A stretch of 64,000 nt of DNA from Kofleriaceae bacterium. GTDB taxonomy: Bacteria > Myxococcota_A > Polyangia > Haliangiales > Haliangiaceae. Positions 34,380 to 42,430 of this stretch are shown here, one piece after another. The stretch spans positions 124,001 through 188,000 of the forward strand of contig JACKDR010000010.1 in NCBI GenBank assembly GCA_020633495.1, in the 5' to 3' direction. Under the pieces are notes generated by a model. The model worked only from the letters and a program-made list of their open reading frames with translations. It made no database searches and was not told the origin of the DNA. Made by a program: the position numbers and the translations under genes. Within the stretch, counting starts at the first letter, position 1, and every line of letters starts with the position of its first letter.

Positions 34380-35714
34380 ATGAGCGATCACTCCCCCGAC
34401 CCCGTCGACGCGATCGACCTGCCGCGATCGCCCACGCCCCTGCCCGGGCACCACATCACCTACCTGCGCTTCCTCGGGCGCGGCCTCCGCCTGGCCTTCA
34501 CCGGGTCGTGGCGGTTCTACGCCTGGATGAGCGTGCTGACCGCGATCGGCCTGGTCGGCCTCAACGCGTGGGGCCAGCAGCTCCTGCACGGCATGCAGGT
34601 CACCGCGATGACCGACCACGTGTCGTGGGGCCTGTACATCGCCAACTTCACCTTCGGCGTCGGCCTCGCGGCCGGCGCGGTGATGATGGTCATCCCGGCC
34701 TATCTCTACGACGACCACGACATGCACGACGTCGTGATCATCGGCGAGATCCTCGCGGTGTCGGCGATCGTCGTGTGCCTGGGCTTCGTCATCGTCGACA
34801 TGGGTCGCCCCGACCGCCTCTGGCACATCCTGCCGGGCATCGGCCGCTTCCACTGGCCGGTGTCGATGCTGGCCTGGGACGTCCTGGTCCTCAACGGCTA
34901 CCTGCTGCTCAACCTCCACATCGTCGGCTACCTCATCTACATGCGGTACCTCGGGCGTCGCCCGGCGCGGCGCTTCTACCTGCCGTTCGTCTTCCTCTCG
35001 ATCGTGTGGGCGATCTCGATCCACACCGTGACCGCGTTCCTGTACCAGGGCCTCGGTGGCCGGCCGTTCTGGAACTCGGCGCTGCTGGCGCCGCGGTTCA
35101 TCGTGACCGCGTTCATCTCCGGCCCGGCGTTCGTGATCGTCCTGCTCGAGGTGGTCCGGCGCTACGGCGGGCTCCGCTTCGGCGACGGCCCGATCGTGAC
35201 GCTGTCGCGGGTCATGCGCATCACCGTCCTGCTCAACCTGTTCATGCTGGGCTCGGAGCTGTTCACGGCGCTGTACGCCGGCGGCGCCCACGCGACGAGC
35301 GTGAAGTACCTGTTCTTCGGCGCGCACGGCAAGCACGCGCTGGTGCCCTACATCTGGACCGCGGTGGCCCTCAACGTCGCGTCGGGGGTCATCCTCTTGT
35401 CGTCGCGGAGCCGGACCTCGCGCCGGTGGCTGCTCGCCGCGTGCGGCTGCGCCTTCGTCGGGGTCTACCTCGAGAAGGGCATGGGCCTCATCATCCCGGG
35501 GTTCGTGCCGTCGACGCTGCACGAGGTGGTCGAGTACACGCCGACCCTGACCGAGTGGAAGATCTCGGCGGGCGTCTGGGCCCTCGGCCTGCTGGTGCTG
35601 ACGGTGGCCCTCAAGATCGGCCTCGCGGTGTGGACGGGGCGGATGCGCGACGCCAGCACCCCGGCGCCGCAGGTCGCTCCCGTCGACGACGACGCCGCGG
35701 CCGAGCCGGCCTGA
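34380..35714 (+). CDS. NrfD/PsrC/HybB-type integral membrane quinol dehydrogenase subunit
   Basis: 444 residues with about ten transmembrane helices. WGLYIANFTFGVGLAAGAVMM in the second helix region and the conserved turns DMGRPDRLWHILPG and SIHTVTAFLYQGLGGRPFWN are typical of the HybB/NrfD branch. The ATG at 34380 follows the ferredoxin stop by four bases. The protein binds menaquinol or ubiquinol at the periplasmic side and hands electrons to the ferredoxin subunit. The tail after the last helix is Ala/Asp-rich. No NapC gene is present in the window, so this module probably replaces it. Confidence 0.88.
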   Translation: MSDHSPDPVDAIDLPRSPTPLPGHHITYLRFLGRGLRLAFTGSWRFYAWMSVLTAIGLVGLNAWGQQLLHGMQVTAMTDHVSWGLYIANFTFGVGLAAGAVMMVIPAYLYDDHDMHDVVIIGEILAVSAIVVCLGFVIVDMGRPDRLWHILPGIGRFHWPVSMLAWDVLVLNGYLLLNLHIVGYLIYMRYLGRRPARRFYLPFVFLSIVWAISIHTVTAFLYQGLGGRPFWNSALLAPRFIVTAFISGPAFVIVLLEVVRRYGGLRFGDGPIVTLSRVMRITVLLNLFMLGSELFTALYAGGAHATSVKYLFFGAHGKHALVPYIWTAVALNVASGVILLSSRSRTSRRWLLAACGCAFVGVYLEKGMGLIIPGFVPSTLHEVVEYTPTLTEWKISAGVWALGLLVLTVALKIGLAVWTGRMRDASTPAPQVAPVDDDAAAEPA

Positions 35715-35754
35715 GCGCGTCGTGGGCGTGCGCGCGACGGCGCGCGGCGACCGC

Positions 35755-36309
35755 CTACCCGAAGATCCCGATCTCGGCCCAGCCGACGTACGCCGACGGC
35801 GTCGCCTCGGTGCGGACGCGCACCCAGCGCGCGGCCACCGGCGAGGCGAAGCCGACCGCGTAGACCGCGGCGTCCGTCATGACCTGCTCGAGGGTGGCGC
35901 GGACCTGCCAGTCCTCGCCGCCCTCGCAGGTCTCGACGACGTGGTGGACGCGACCGGTGGCGGGCGCCATCGCGGCGACCAGCGTGACGCCGAGGACCGG
36001 CTGGACCTCGCCGAGATCGGCGCACCACCACGCCGGCGCTCGCCCGGCGGCGCGCCACATCGATCCGGGGACGCCGTCGATCGCTTCCTCGGGCGCGAAC
36101 CGACCGTCGTGGCTCGACGCCACCGCGGTGGCGCGGTTGCACAGATCGCGGGCGTCGGGATCGACGAACGGCAGCGGCGCCGACGGGGCGCGGCCGCCGC
36201 GGGTCAGGAACACGACGCGGTGGCAGCGGGCGCACACCACCAGCTCGGCACCGGCGGCGGCGGCCGCGTCGGCCCCGCAGTCGGGGCAGCGAACCGTCGG
36301 GATCGACAT
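35755..36309 (-). CDS. Zinc-ribbon protein with discoidin (F5/8 type C)-like domain
   Basis: 184 residues. An N-terminal zinc ribbon (CPDCGA...CARCHRVVF) is followed by a beta-sandwich-like domain containing NRATAVASSHDGRFAPEEAIDG, APAWWCADLGEVQPVLGVTLVA and VGFASPVAARWVRVRTEAT, the order seen in discoidin domains (SS...AIDG, W.aDLG, aR.vRi). These usually bind carbohydrates or lipids, so the pairing with an intracellular-style zinc ribbon and no signal peptide is odd. Function unknown. Confidence 0.7.
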   Translation of the reverse strand: MSIPTVRCPDCGADAAAAAGAELVVCARCHRVVFLTRGGRAPSAPLPFVDPDARDLCNRATAVASSHDGRFAPEEAIDGVPGSMWRAAGRAPAWWCADLGEVQPVLGVTLVAAMAPATGRVHHVVETCEGGEDWQVRATLEQVMTDAAVYAVGFASPVAARWVRVRTEATPSAYVGWAEIGIFG

Positions 36310-36320
36310 GCCGCGCCATC

Positions 36321-37328
36321 CTACGGCAGATCGGCGGCGCGGTCGCGCCGCTCCCGCACCGGTCCCGCGCGCCGCGCGCCGCGGCGCGGCGTCCCCGGCG
36401 ACGCGGCGTCGCCGGCGACCAGCGCGACCTGATCGCGCAGCCAGCGGTGGCCGTCGTCGTGGTGGGCGCGCTCGTGCCACACCATCGCCATCGCGAAGCC
36501 GGGGATCTCGAACGGCGGCGGCAGCACGGTGAGCCCGAGCGGCCCGGCCAGGGTCTCGGCGATCCGCGCCGGCAGCGTGAGGATGAGATCGGTCGCCGCG
36601 ACCACGTGCGGCGCGACCAGGAAGTGGGGCACCGCGGCCGCGACCCGGCGCTGCTTGCCCATCGCGGTCAGCAGCTCGTCGACGATGCCGCCGCGCCGGC
36701 CGCCGGGCGCGATCAGCAGGTGCGACAGCGCCAGGTAGCGGGCCAGGGTCAGGCGCTGGCGCGCCGCCGGGTGGCCGTCGCGGACCACGCACACGAAGCG
36801 CTCGTCGAACAGCGGCCGCTCGAACAGCCCCGCGGTGCGCAGCCGCCCGCGCACGGTCAGCACCAGGTCGATGTCGCCGGCGGCCAGGGCGCGCGGCACG
36901 TCGTCGGGGACCGCGACGCTCCACAGGGTCAGCCGCGGCGCCGCGATCTCGAGGCGCGCCGCCAGCGCCGGCATCACCAGCAGGTCCGAGAAGTCGGCGG
37001 TCGCGATCCGCAGCTCGCGCTCGGCGGTGGCGGGGTCGAAGACCGCCGGGCCGCGCAGGGTGTCGGCGAGGCCGTCGAGGGCGCGCCGCAGCGCCGGCGC
37101 GATCGCCTCGGCGCGCGCCGTCGGCATCAGGCCGCCGCCGGCGCCGCGCACCAGGAGCGGATCGTCGAACAGGGCCCGCAGCCGGGCCAGGGCGTGGCTG
37201 GCCGCCGACTGCGACAGGCCGATCCGCGCCGCGGCGCGGGTGACGTGGCGCTCGGTCAGCAGGGCGTCGAGCACGACCAGCAGGTTGAGGTCGACACCGG
37301 CCAGGGTCGCGTCATGAGGGCGATGCAT
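36321..37328 (-). CDS. LysR-type transcriptional regulator
   Basis: 335 residues from the ATG at 37328 (another ATG six codons upstream is possible). The winged helix-turn-helix reads LNLLVVLDALLTERHVTRAAARIGLSQSAASHALARLRALFDDPLLVR, and the effector domain follows (LRIATADFSDLLVMPALAARL onward). NodD/PcpR-like features (DLLV at the effector start, VCVVRDGHPA) are visible. It is divergent from an NmrA-type oxidoreductase with a palindrome between them, so it probably controls that gene and itself. The Arg-rich C terminus is probably disordered. Confidence 0.9.
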   Translation of the reverse strand: MHRPHDATLAGVDLNLLVVLDALLTERHVTRAAARIGLSQSAASHALARLRALFDDPLLVRGAGGGLMPTARAEAIAPALRRALDGLADTLRGPAVFDPATAERELRIATADFSDLLVMPALAARLEIAAPRLTLWSVAVPDDVPRALAAGDIDLVLTVRGRLRTAGLFERPLFDERFVCVVRDGHPAARQRLTLARYLALSHLLIAPGGRRGGIVDELLTAMGKQRRVAAAVPHFLVAPHVVAATDLILTLPARIAETLAGPLGLTVLPPPFEIPGFAMAMVWHERAHHDDGHRWLRDQVALVAGDAASPGTPRRGARRAGPVRERRDRAADLP

Positions 37329-37334
37329 ACCGTG

Positions 37335-37360
37335 GATGAATAGCATCGATTGGATTCATC
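37335..37360. promoter_or_regulatory. LysR-type operator candidate
   Basis: GATGAAT (37335-37341) and ATTCATC (37354-37360) are perfect inverted arms separated by 12 bases. The arrangement contains a T-N11-A-type core as expected for LysR regulators. It lies just upstream of the LysR start and 64 bases before the divergent NmrA-like gene. AT-rich arms in this GC-rich genome make it stand out. Confidence 0.5.
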
Positions 37361-37423
37361 TGCGCCCCGGGCGCAAGGTGGCGTCGTTCCCCTCACACGT
37401 CACCCAACACCTCAGGAGCTGCC

Positions 37424-38287
37424 ATGTACGCCATCCTCGGAGTCACCGGAAACACCGGCGCGGTCGTCGCCGACACCCTCCTCACCCAGGGCCAGGCGGT
37501 CCGCGTCGTGGTCCGCGACGCCGCGCGCGCCGAGCCGTGGCGGGCCCGCGGCGCCGAGGTCGCGGTCGCCGACCTCGCCGACGCCGACGCCCTGACCCGC
37601 GCCTTCACCGGGGTCGCCGGCGCCTACGTCCTGGTCCCGCCGCGCCCGACCTCGGCGGATCCCCTGGCCGACAACCGCGCGGTGGTCGACGCGGTCGCCG
37701 CCGCGGTGCGCGCCGCCAAGGTCGACCACGTCGTGCTGCTGTCGTCGATCGGCGCCCAGCACGCCGACGGCACCGGGCCGATCCGGTCGCTGCACCACGC
37801 CGAGCAGGCGCTCGCCGCCACCGGCGCGGCGCTGACCGCGGTGCGCGCCGGCTACTTCCTCGAGAACTGGGGCGGCTCGCTGGGCATGGTCGGCCAGGGC
37901 GTGCTGCCGACCTTCGTCGCGCCCGATCGGGCCATCCCGATGGTCGCCACCACCGACATCGGCCGGGTCGCCGCCGCCGCGCTGGTCGAGGGCGGTCACG
38001 GTCGCAGCGTCATCGAGCTCGCCGGGCCGCGCGACTACACGCCCGACGACATCGCGGCGATCGTCGCGAGGCTCGCCGGCGCCCCGGTGCGGGCCCAGCA
38101 CGCGCCGCTCGACGCGGTGGTGCCGACCTTCACCAGCTTCGGCGTCGGCGCCGCGTTCGCCGGGCTGTTCCGCGAGATGTACGCCGGCATCGCCGCCGGC
38201 CGGGTCGCGTGGGAGGGCGGCGCCGCCCGCGCCGTCCGCGGCACCGTCGCCGCCGACGACGTCCTGCGCCGTCTGCTCGGCCGCTGA
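37424..38287 (+). CDS. NmrA-like NAD(P)-binding oxidoreductase
   Basis: 287 residues. GVTGNTGAVVADTLL is the Rossmann glycine loop of the atypical SDR/NmrA group (G-x-x-G-x-x-G). VVVRDAARAEPWRARGAEVAVADLADADAL is the usual second and third strand region. HVVLLSSIGAQHADGTGPIRSLHHAEQAL follows the family pattern, and there is no classical Y-x-x-x-K. Members act as redox sensors or quinone/NADPH-dependent reductases. It is divergent from a LysR regulator. Confidence 0.88.
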   Translation: MYAILGVTGNTGAVVADTLLTQGQAVRVVVRDAARAEPWRARGAEVAVADLADADALTRAFTGVAGAYVLVPPRPTSADPLADNRAVVDAVAAAVRAAKVDHVVLLSSIGAQHADGTGPIRSLHHAEQALAATGAALTAVRAGYFLENWGGSLGMVGQGVLPTFVAPDRAIPMVATTDIGRVAAAALVEGGHGRSVIELAGPRDYTPDDIAAIVARLAGAPVRAQHAPLDAVVPTFTSFGVGAAFAGLFREMYAGIAAGRVAWEGGAARAVRGTVAADDVLRRLLGR

Positions 38288-38384
38288 GCCGTCCCGCCCC
38301 TCGCCTCGCTCCGTCCCGACCGGTCCGACGTTCGTCGTCGGGCCCGCCGATCACCACCGCCCCACACCCCACTCCGAGGAACCG

Positions 38385-39326
38385 ATGAAGCCCGCGACCC
38401 TGCTCGCCACCACCTTGCTGCTCGCCGCCTGCGGCGGCGCCGACGCCACCACCGGCGCCGGCGCGACCGCGCCGGCCACGCCCGTCGCCCCGCACCTGCA
38501 CGTCGACGTCTACGCCGCCGCCGAGTCGAACGTGAACAGCTACGTGGTCTCCGACGACGCCGGCGCGATCCTGATCGACGCCACCCGCAACTCCGCCGAC
38601 GCCCGCGGCGCCCTGGCGCTGGCCCGCGCCACCGGCCACGACCCGTCGCTGGTGTTCGTCACCCACGGCCACCCCGATCACTTCCTCGGCCTCGGCGCGC
38701 TGCGCGCCGAGGTGCCGGGCCTGCGCATCGTGGTCGCCACCGAGGCGATCAAGCAGGACGTGATCGGCTTCGCCACCTGGATGGACGGCCAGGGCTGGCT
38801 CGACGGCGAGCCCGGCATGAAGCCGCGCTCCGCCGCCGCGCCCGACGGCTTCGACTACGCCGGCGCCATCGAGGTGCTCGACGGCGATCACCTGGTCCTC
38901 CCCGGCGGCGAGGCGCTCGAGGTCCGCGCCGACTACCCCGCCGCCGAGGCCGCGCACACCAGCACGCTGTACGCGCCGCAGCTCGGCGCCCTGTTCGCCT
39001 CGGATCTGGCCTACCACGACGTCCACCTGTGGCTCGGCGTCGGCGTCACCCGCGACGCCGCGGCGGCGTGGCAGCAGGTCGCCGCGCAGCTCGCCGCCGC
39101 CTACCCGGCGACGACGACGATCTACCCCGGCCACGGCGCGCCCACCGATCCCGGCGTGTTCGCGGCGGTGCGCGGCTACATCGACGATCTGCTCGCGGTC
39201 GCCGACGCCGCGGCCGACGACCAGGCCGCGATCGACGCCATGGTGGCGAAGTACCCGGGCTACGCCAACCGCGACTTCCTGCTGACGATGAGCGTCGCCA
39301 ACCAGCGCCAGCTGGCGCGGCCGTAG
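38385..39326 (+). CDS. Metallo-beta-lactamase-fold lipoprotein
   Basis: 313 residues. A signal peptide with lipobox (LLATTLLLAACGG) precedes an MBL-fold domain. Metal site: VFVTHGHPDHFLG (H-x-H-x-D-H), EAAHTSTLYAP (third His region), LFASDLAYHDVH (Asp) and IYPGHGAPTDPG (final His). Sequence style is that of the glyoxalase-II-like 'MBL fold metallo-hydrolase' group rather than a true beta-lactamase. It may be cotranscribed with the NmrA-like gene (97-base gap). Substrate unknown. Confidence 0.85.
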   Translation: MKPATLLATTLLLAACGGADATTGAGATAPATPVAPHLHVDVYAAAESNVNSYVVSDDAGAILIDATRNSADARGALALARATGHDPSLVFVTHGHPDHFLGLGALRAEVPGLRIVVATEAIKQDVIGFATWMDGQGWLDGEPGMKPRSAAAPDGFDYAGAIEVLDGDHLVLPGGEALEVRADYPAAEAAHTSTLYAPQLGALFASDLAYHDVHLWLGVGVTRDAAAAWQQVAAQLAAAYPATTTIYPGHGAPTDPGVFAAVRGYIDDLLAVADAAADDQAAIDAMVAKYPGYANRDFLLTMSVANQRQLARP

Positions 39327-39392
39327 CCGCGGCGCGGCCGCGGCGGCGGCGGCGGCTTGACAGCGCCGCGCCGGGTCTCGCCAAATGGCCGG

Positions 39393-39995
39393 ATGTCGCG
39401 CCGCCCGCTCGTCGTCGCCGTCCTGCTGTCGGTCGCCGCGTGCGGCCCCAGCGGCGAGCCGGGGGATCCCGGCGACCCGGGCCCGCAGGGTGAGCCGGGG
39501 CCGCAGGGCGATCCGGGGCCGCAGGGCGACCCGGGGCCGCAGGGCGATCCGGGCACCGCCGGCCAGCACGTCTACGAGGTGTACGGCACCGGCCAGCTCG
39601 CGGTGTCGGCCGCGGTCACCAGCTACGTCGTCGTGCCCGGGCTGCTGGTCACCGTCGACGTCCCGGTCGGCAGCCAGCTGCGGGTCCACACCGACGGCGG
39701 CGTGCAGTGCACCGGCACCGGCGACGCCTTCGCCGCGGTCGACCTGGCGATCTTCCTCGACGGCAACCTCACCGTCACCGGCGGCCAGCGGCGCGTCGTC
39801 GCCGCCAACACGCCGGGCATCGCGCAGATGATCGCGAACTGGTCGTTCGATCACAGCTTCACGCCCGGCGCCGGGCAGCACACGATCGACGTCCGCGCCG
39901 TCTACGCCGCGCCCGGCGCCGCGACCGCGAACGTCAGCAGCGCCAGCGCCGCCCAGCTCCAGGGCGTGCTCACCGTCGCCGTGCTGCGCGAGTAG
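39393..39995 (+). CDS. Lipoprotein with collagen-like Gly-X-Y tract
   Basis: 200 residues. After the signal peptide (LVVAVLLSVAACG) a perfect collagen-like tract of about 12 triplets runs from about residue 20 (GEPGDPGDPGPQGEPG, then GPQGDP units). A beta-rich C-terminal domain follows (VTSYVVVPGLLVTVDVPVGSQLRVHTDGG), probably a trimerising head. The underlying DNA is a near-perfect tandem repeat (GGGGCCGCAGGGCGATCC-like units), prone to length change. Collagen-like lipoproteins are typically surface stalks. A TTGACA occurs at 39357 but no good -10 follows. Confidence 0.85.
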   Translation: MSRRPLVVAVLLSVAACGPSGEPGDPGDPGPQGEPGPQGDPGPQGDPGPQGDPGTAGQHVYEVYGTGQLAVSAAVTSYVVVPGLLVTVDVPVGSQLRVHTDGGVQCTGTGDAFAAVDLAIFLDGNLTVTGGQRRVVAANTPGIAQMIANWSFDHSFTPGAGQHTIDVRAVYAAPGAATANVSSASAAQLQGVLTVAVLRE

Positions 39996-40016
39996 GCGAC
40001 GGCGCGGCGCCGCGCG

Positions 40017-41651
40017 TCAGTCGTCGCCGCCCTCGTCGTCGCCGTCGTCGCCGTCGCCGTCACCGTCGTCACCCTCCTCGGTGCCGTCGGGGCAGTCGGC
40101 GTAGTCGTTGGCGTCGTCGCGGACCTGGCCGAGGTCGCTGCCCAGCTGTAGCACCGCGGTCCCGGCCGCGGTCCAGAACCCGGCCTCGTGCTCGTCGGCG
40201 ACCGGCGACACGAACACCGGCTCACCGTCGATCGTCAGCGCCGCGGTCGGCGGCATCGCGGTGGGCGCGCGGCCCGCGGTCAGCCGGACCAGCGCCGGCT
40301 TGCCGCCCCACGACACCACCTCCCAGATCGCGGTCACCGCGCCCGACGGCGGATCGTCGGGCTTGTCGGGGCATCCGTAGGGCCGGAACCGGACCCCGGC
40401 GGTCAGGTAGGCGCGGCCGTCGGCGTCGTGGAAGCCGGCGAGCTCCCAGCGCAGGTCGTCGCGGTAGGCCTTGCCGTCCCAGCGCTTGTCGTAACCCTCG
40501 AGCGCGCGCAGCCCGGCGCGCCCCAGCGCGGCGAGCGCGTCGGGGACCTTGGCGTCGACGGTCATCGGCCGGACCCGGGTGCCGGGCGCGACCGACGTCG
40601 CCCAGGTCGCGCCGTCGCACGCCTTGGCCGACCCCGCCACCGCGATCCGGCCCAGCAGCGACCGGCTGTTGGCGATCCACAGCTCCGGCTGATCGGTGTC
40701 GCCGTAGATCTCCTTGGCGTAGCCCCACACCGTCGCGGCCACCTCGTCCGGCGAGCCGGACGCCGAGACGTCGATGGTCCGGTACCCCGCGCTCTCGACC
40801 ACGGTGCCCTCGTAGAAGGCGTCGATCGCGCCGCCACAGCGCTTGCCGCCGTGGCCGTACAGCGTCATCGCCAGGCCCTGCCACGGCCGCGTGCTCGCCG
40901 GCAGCTCGGCGGTCGGCAGCGGCCGGCCCGCGACCTGAGGCGACGCCGACCGCAGCAGCACCGGCGCCACGCCGGGCGCCAGCCCCGACACCTCGTCGTC
41001 GACGTCGACCGCGACCAGCGGGGTCGGCCCGTCGATCGCCAGCACCAGCTCGCCGGGCGGGCGCGCCGGCGGCGCGCGCTTCACCTCGAGCTTGGTCGAC
41101 GTCAGCATGTCCTCGGACGCGATCGCGAAGCGGTCGCCCACCTTCACCAGGCGCAGCTCCTTGTCGCCGCGATCGCGGTAGCCCGCGGACTCCCAGTCCT
41201 GGACCAGCCGGACCACCGTGGCGTCGCCGTCGGCCGTGACCTCGACGTCGCTGACGCCGACCCGCATGCGGCGCGCGAACATCCGGCGGCGCTCGTCGAG
41301 CCACGCCTTGCGGTCGAGCGCGACCTCGCGCTTGCCGGTGCGGCGCACGCCGGCGAAGCCGTCGGCGTAGAGCGCGGCGTAGGCGTCGAAGCGGCCGAGG
41401 TTCTGGGCCCGTCGCCACGCCGTGACCAGCGCCTCCGGGGTCGTGGCCGCCGGGATGGTCAGCGGATCGTCGTCGGCGGCGACCGCGGGCGGCGGCGGTG
41501 GCGTGGCCGGCGCGGCGTCGGCCGGCGCGGTCGCGACCGGCGGCGCGGGTGCGGGCGCGGCGCCGCCGTCGCCGGTGACGGGCGGGCCCGACTTCTTCGA
41601 GCCACATCCCACCAGACCGATCGAGATCACGAGCGCGAGCTGACGACGCAT
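40017..41651 (-). CDS. Large lipoprotein with NTF2/SnoaL-like N-terminal domain
   Basis: 544 residues. Signal peptide and lipobox (LALVISIGLVGCG), a Pro/Ala linker, then a domain reading TPEALVTAWRRAQNLGRFDAYAALYADGFAGVRR and VRLVQDWESAGYRDRGDKELRLVKVGDRFAIASE. This is the cone-shaped NTF2/DUF4440-like pattern common in secreted lipoproteins. The remaining ~300 residues include pairs of Cys (KRCGGAID, KACDGATW) and end in a strongly acidic Asp/Gly tail. Function unknown. Confidence 0.8.
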   Translation of the reverse strand: MRRQLALVISIGLVGCGSKKSGPPVTGDGGAAPAPAPPVATAPADAAPATPPPPPAVAADDDPLTIPAATTPEALVTAWRRAQNLGRFDAYAALYADGFAGVRRTGKREVALDRKAWLDERRRMFARRMRVGVSDVEVTADGDATVVRLVQDWESAGYRDRGDKELRLVKVGDRFAIASEDMLTSTKLEVKRAPPARPPGELVLAIDGPTPLVAVDVDDEVSGLAPGVAPVLLRSASPQVAGRPLPTAELPASTRPWQGLAMTLYGHGGKRCGGAIDAFYEGTVVESAGYRTIDVSASGSPDEVAATVWGYAKEIYGDTDQPELWIANSRSLLGRIAVAGSAKACDGATWATSVAPGTRVRPMTVDAKVPDALAALGRAGLRALEGYDKRWDGKAYRDDLRWELAGFHDADGRAYLTAGVRFRPYGCPDKPDDPPSGAVTAIWEVVSWGGKPALVRLTAGRAPTAMPPTAALTIDGEPVFVSPVADEHEAGFWTAAGTAVLQLGSDLGQVRDDANDYADCPDGTEEGDDGDGDGDDGDDEGGDD

Positions 41652-41721
41652 GGCCCCTCCGCCGCTCCCCTGCGGCCTGTCGAGGGTACACCCACGATCG
41701 CGGCCGCCGCCTCACGACCGC

Positions 41722-42405
41722 TCAGGCCGGCTTGCGCCCCAGGTAGATCGTGTGCGACGAGCCGCGGCCGCCGCTGGCCCGGGCGCCGTGGACCTCGACC
41801 GCGAAGCCCGCGGCGCCGAGCCGGCGCTCGAAGTCCGGATGGCGCGACGCCGACCACACCGCGAGCCGGCCGCCGGGGCCCAGCGCCGCGCGCGCCGTGG
41901 CCAGGCCGCGCGTCCCGTACAGCACCTGGTTGCCGGGCCGGGTCAGCGCGTGCGGGCTGTTGTCGACGTCGAGCAGGATGACGTCGAAGCGCCCCGGCGT
42001 CGCCATCGCGTCGGCGACGTCGCCGACCCGGATCTCGACCCGCGGATCGGCGAGGGCGGCGGCGGCGCCGGCGCCGACCAGGGTCCGGTTCCACGCCACC
42101 AGCTCCGGCGAGATCTCGGCGACCACCACCGTGCCGGCGCCCGCGCCCGCGTCCGCCTCCGCGCCGTCGAGCAGCGCCAGGGTCGCGCGCAGCGTGAAGC
42201 CGAGGCCGAGCCCGCCGATCAGCACCCGCGGCGCGACCAGCCCGGCGCAGCCGACCTCGGCGAGCCGGTCCTCCGAGCCGTGCCGCCGGGTCGACATCAG
42301 CTCCTGGCCGTCGACGCGGACCACGACCTCGTCGTCGCGACGGTGCAGCGACAGCACGCCGCCGCCGTCGGCCCGGGCCCGGGCCAGCTCGCGCCATGGC
42401 TTCAC
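41722..42405 (-). CDS. Spermidine-synthase-like SAM-dependent methyltransferase/aminopropyltransferase fold protein
   Basis: 227 residues. PRVLIGGLGLGFTLRATLALL is the nucleotide-binding loop (G-x-G-x-G), VVVAEISPELVAWNR the acidic second strand, and FDVILLDVDNSPHALT the fourth. The protein is compact, with no N-terminal oligomerisation domain as in true spermidine synthases. Members are often annotated 'spermidine synthase-like' and may be methyltransferases. It is on the same strand as another methyltransferase gene 25 bases upstream. Confidence 0.8.
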   Translation of the reverse strand: MKPWRELARARADGGGVLSLHRRDDEVVVRVDGQELMSTRRHGSEDRLAEVGCAGLVAPRVLIGGLGLGFTLRATLALLDGAEADAGAGAGTVVVAEISPELVAWNRTLVGAGAAAALADPRVEIRVGDVADAMATPGRFDVILLDVDNSPHALTRPGNQVLYGTRGLATARAALGPGGRLAVWSASRHPDFERRLGAAGFAVEVHGARASGGRGSSHTIYLGRKPA

Positions 42406-42430
42406 GGCCGGGTTGGTACCACGGCCGCGG

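Noticed and set aside
39357..39385. Promoter for the collagen-like lipoprotein (TTGACA at 39357)
   Set aside because: A perfect -35 is present but no acceptable -10 lies 16-18 bases downstream, and the start codon is too close.
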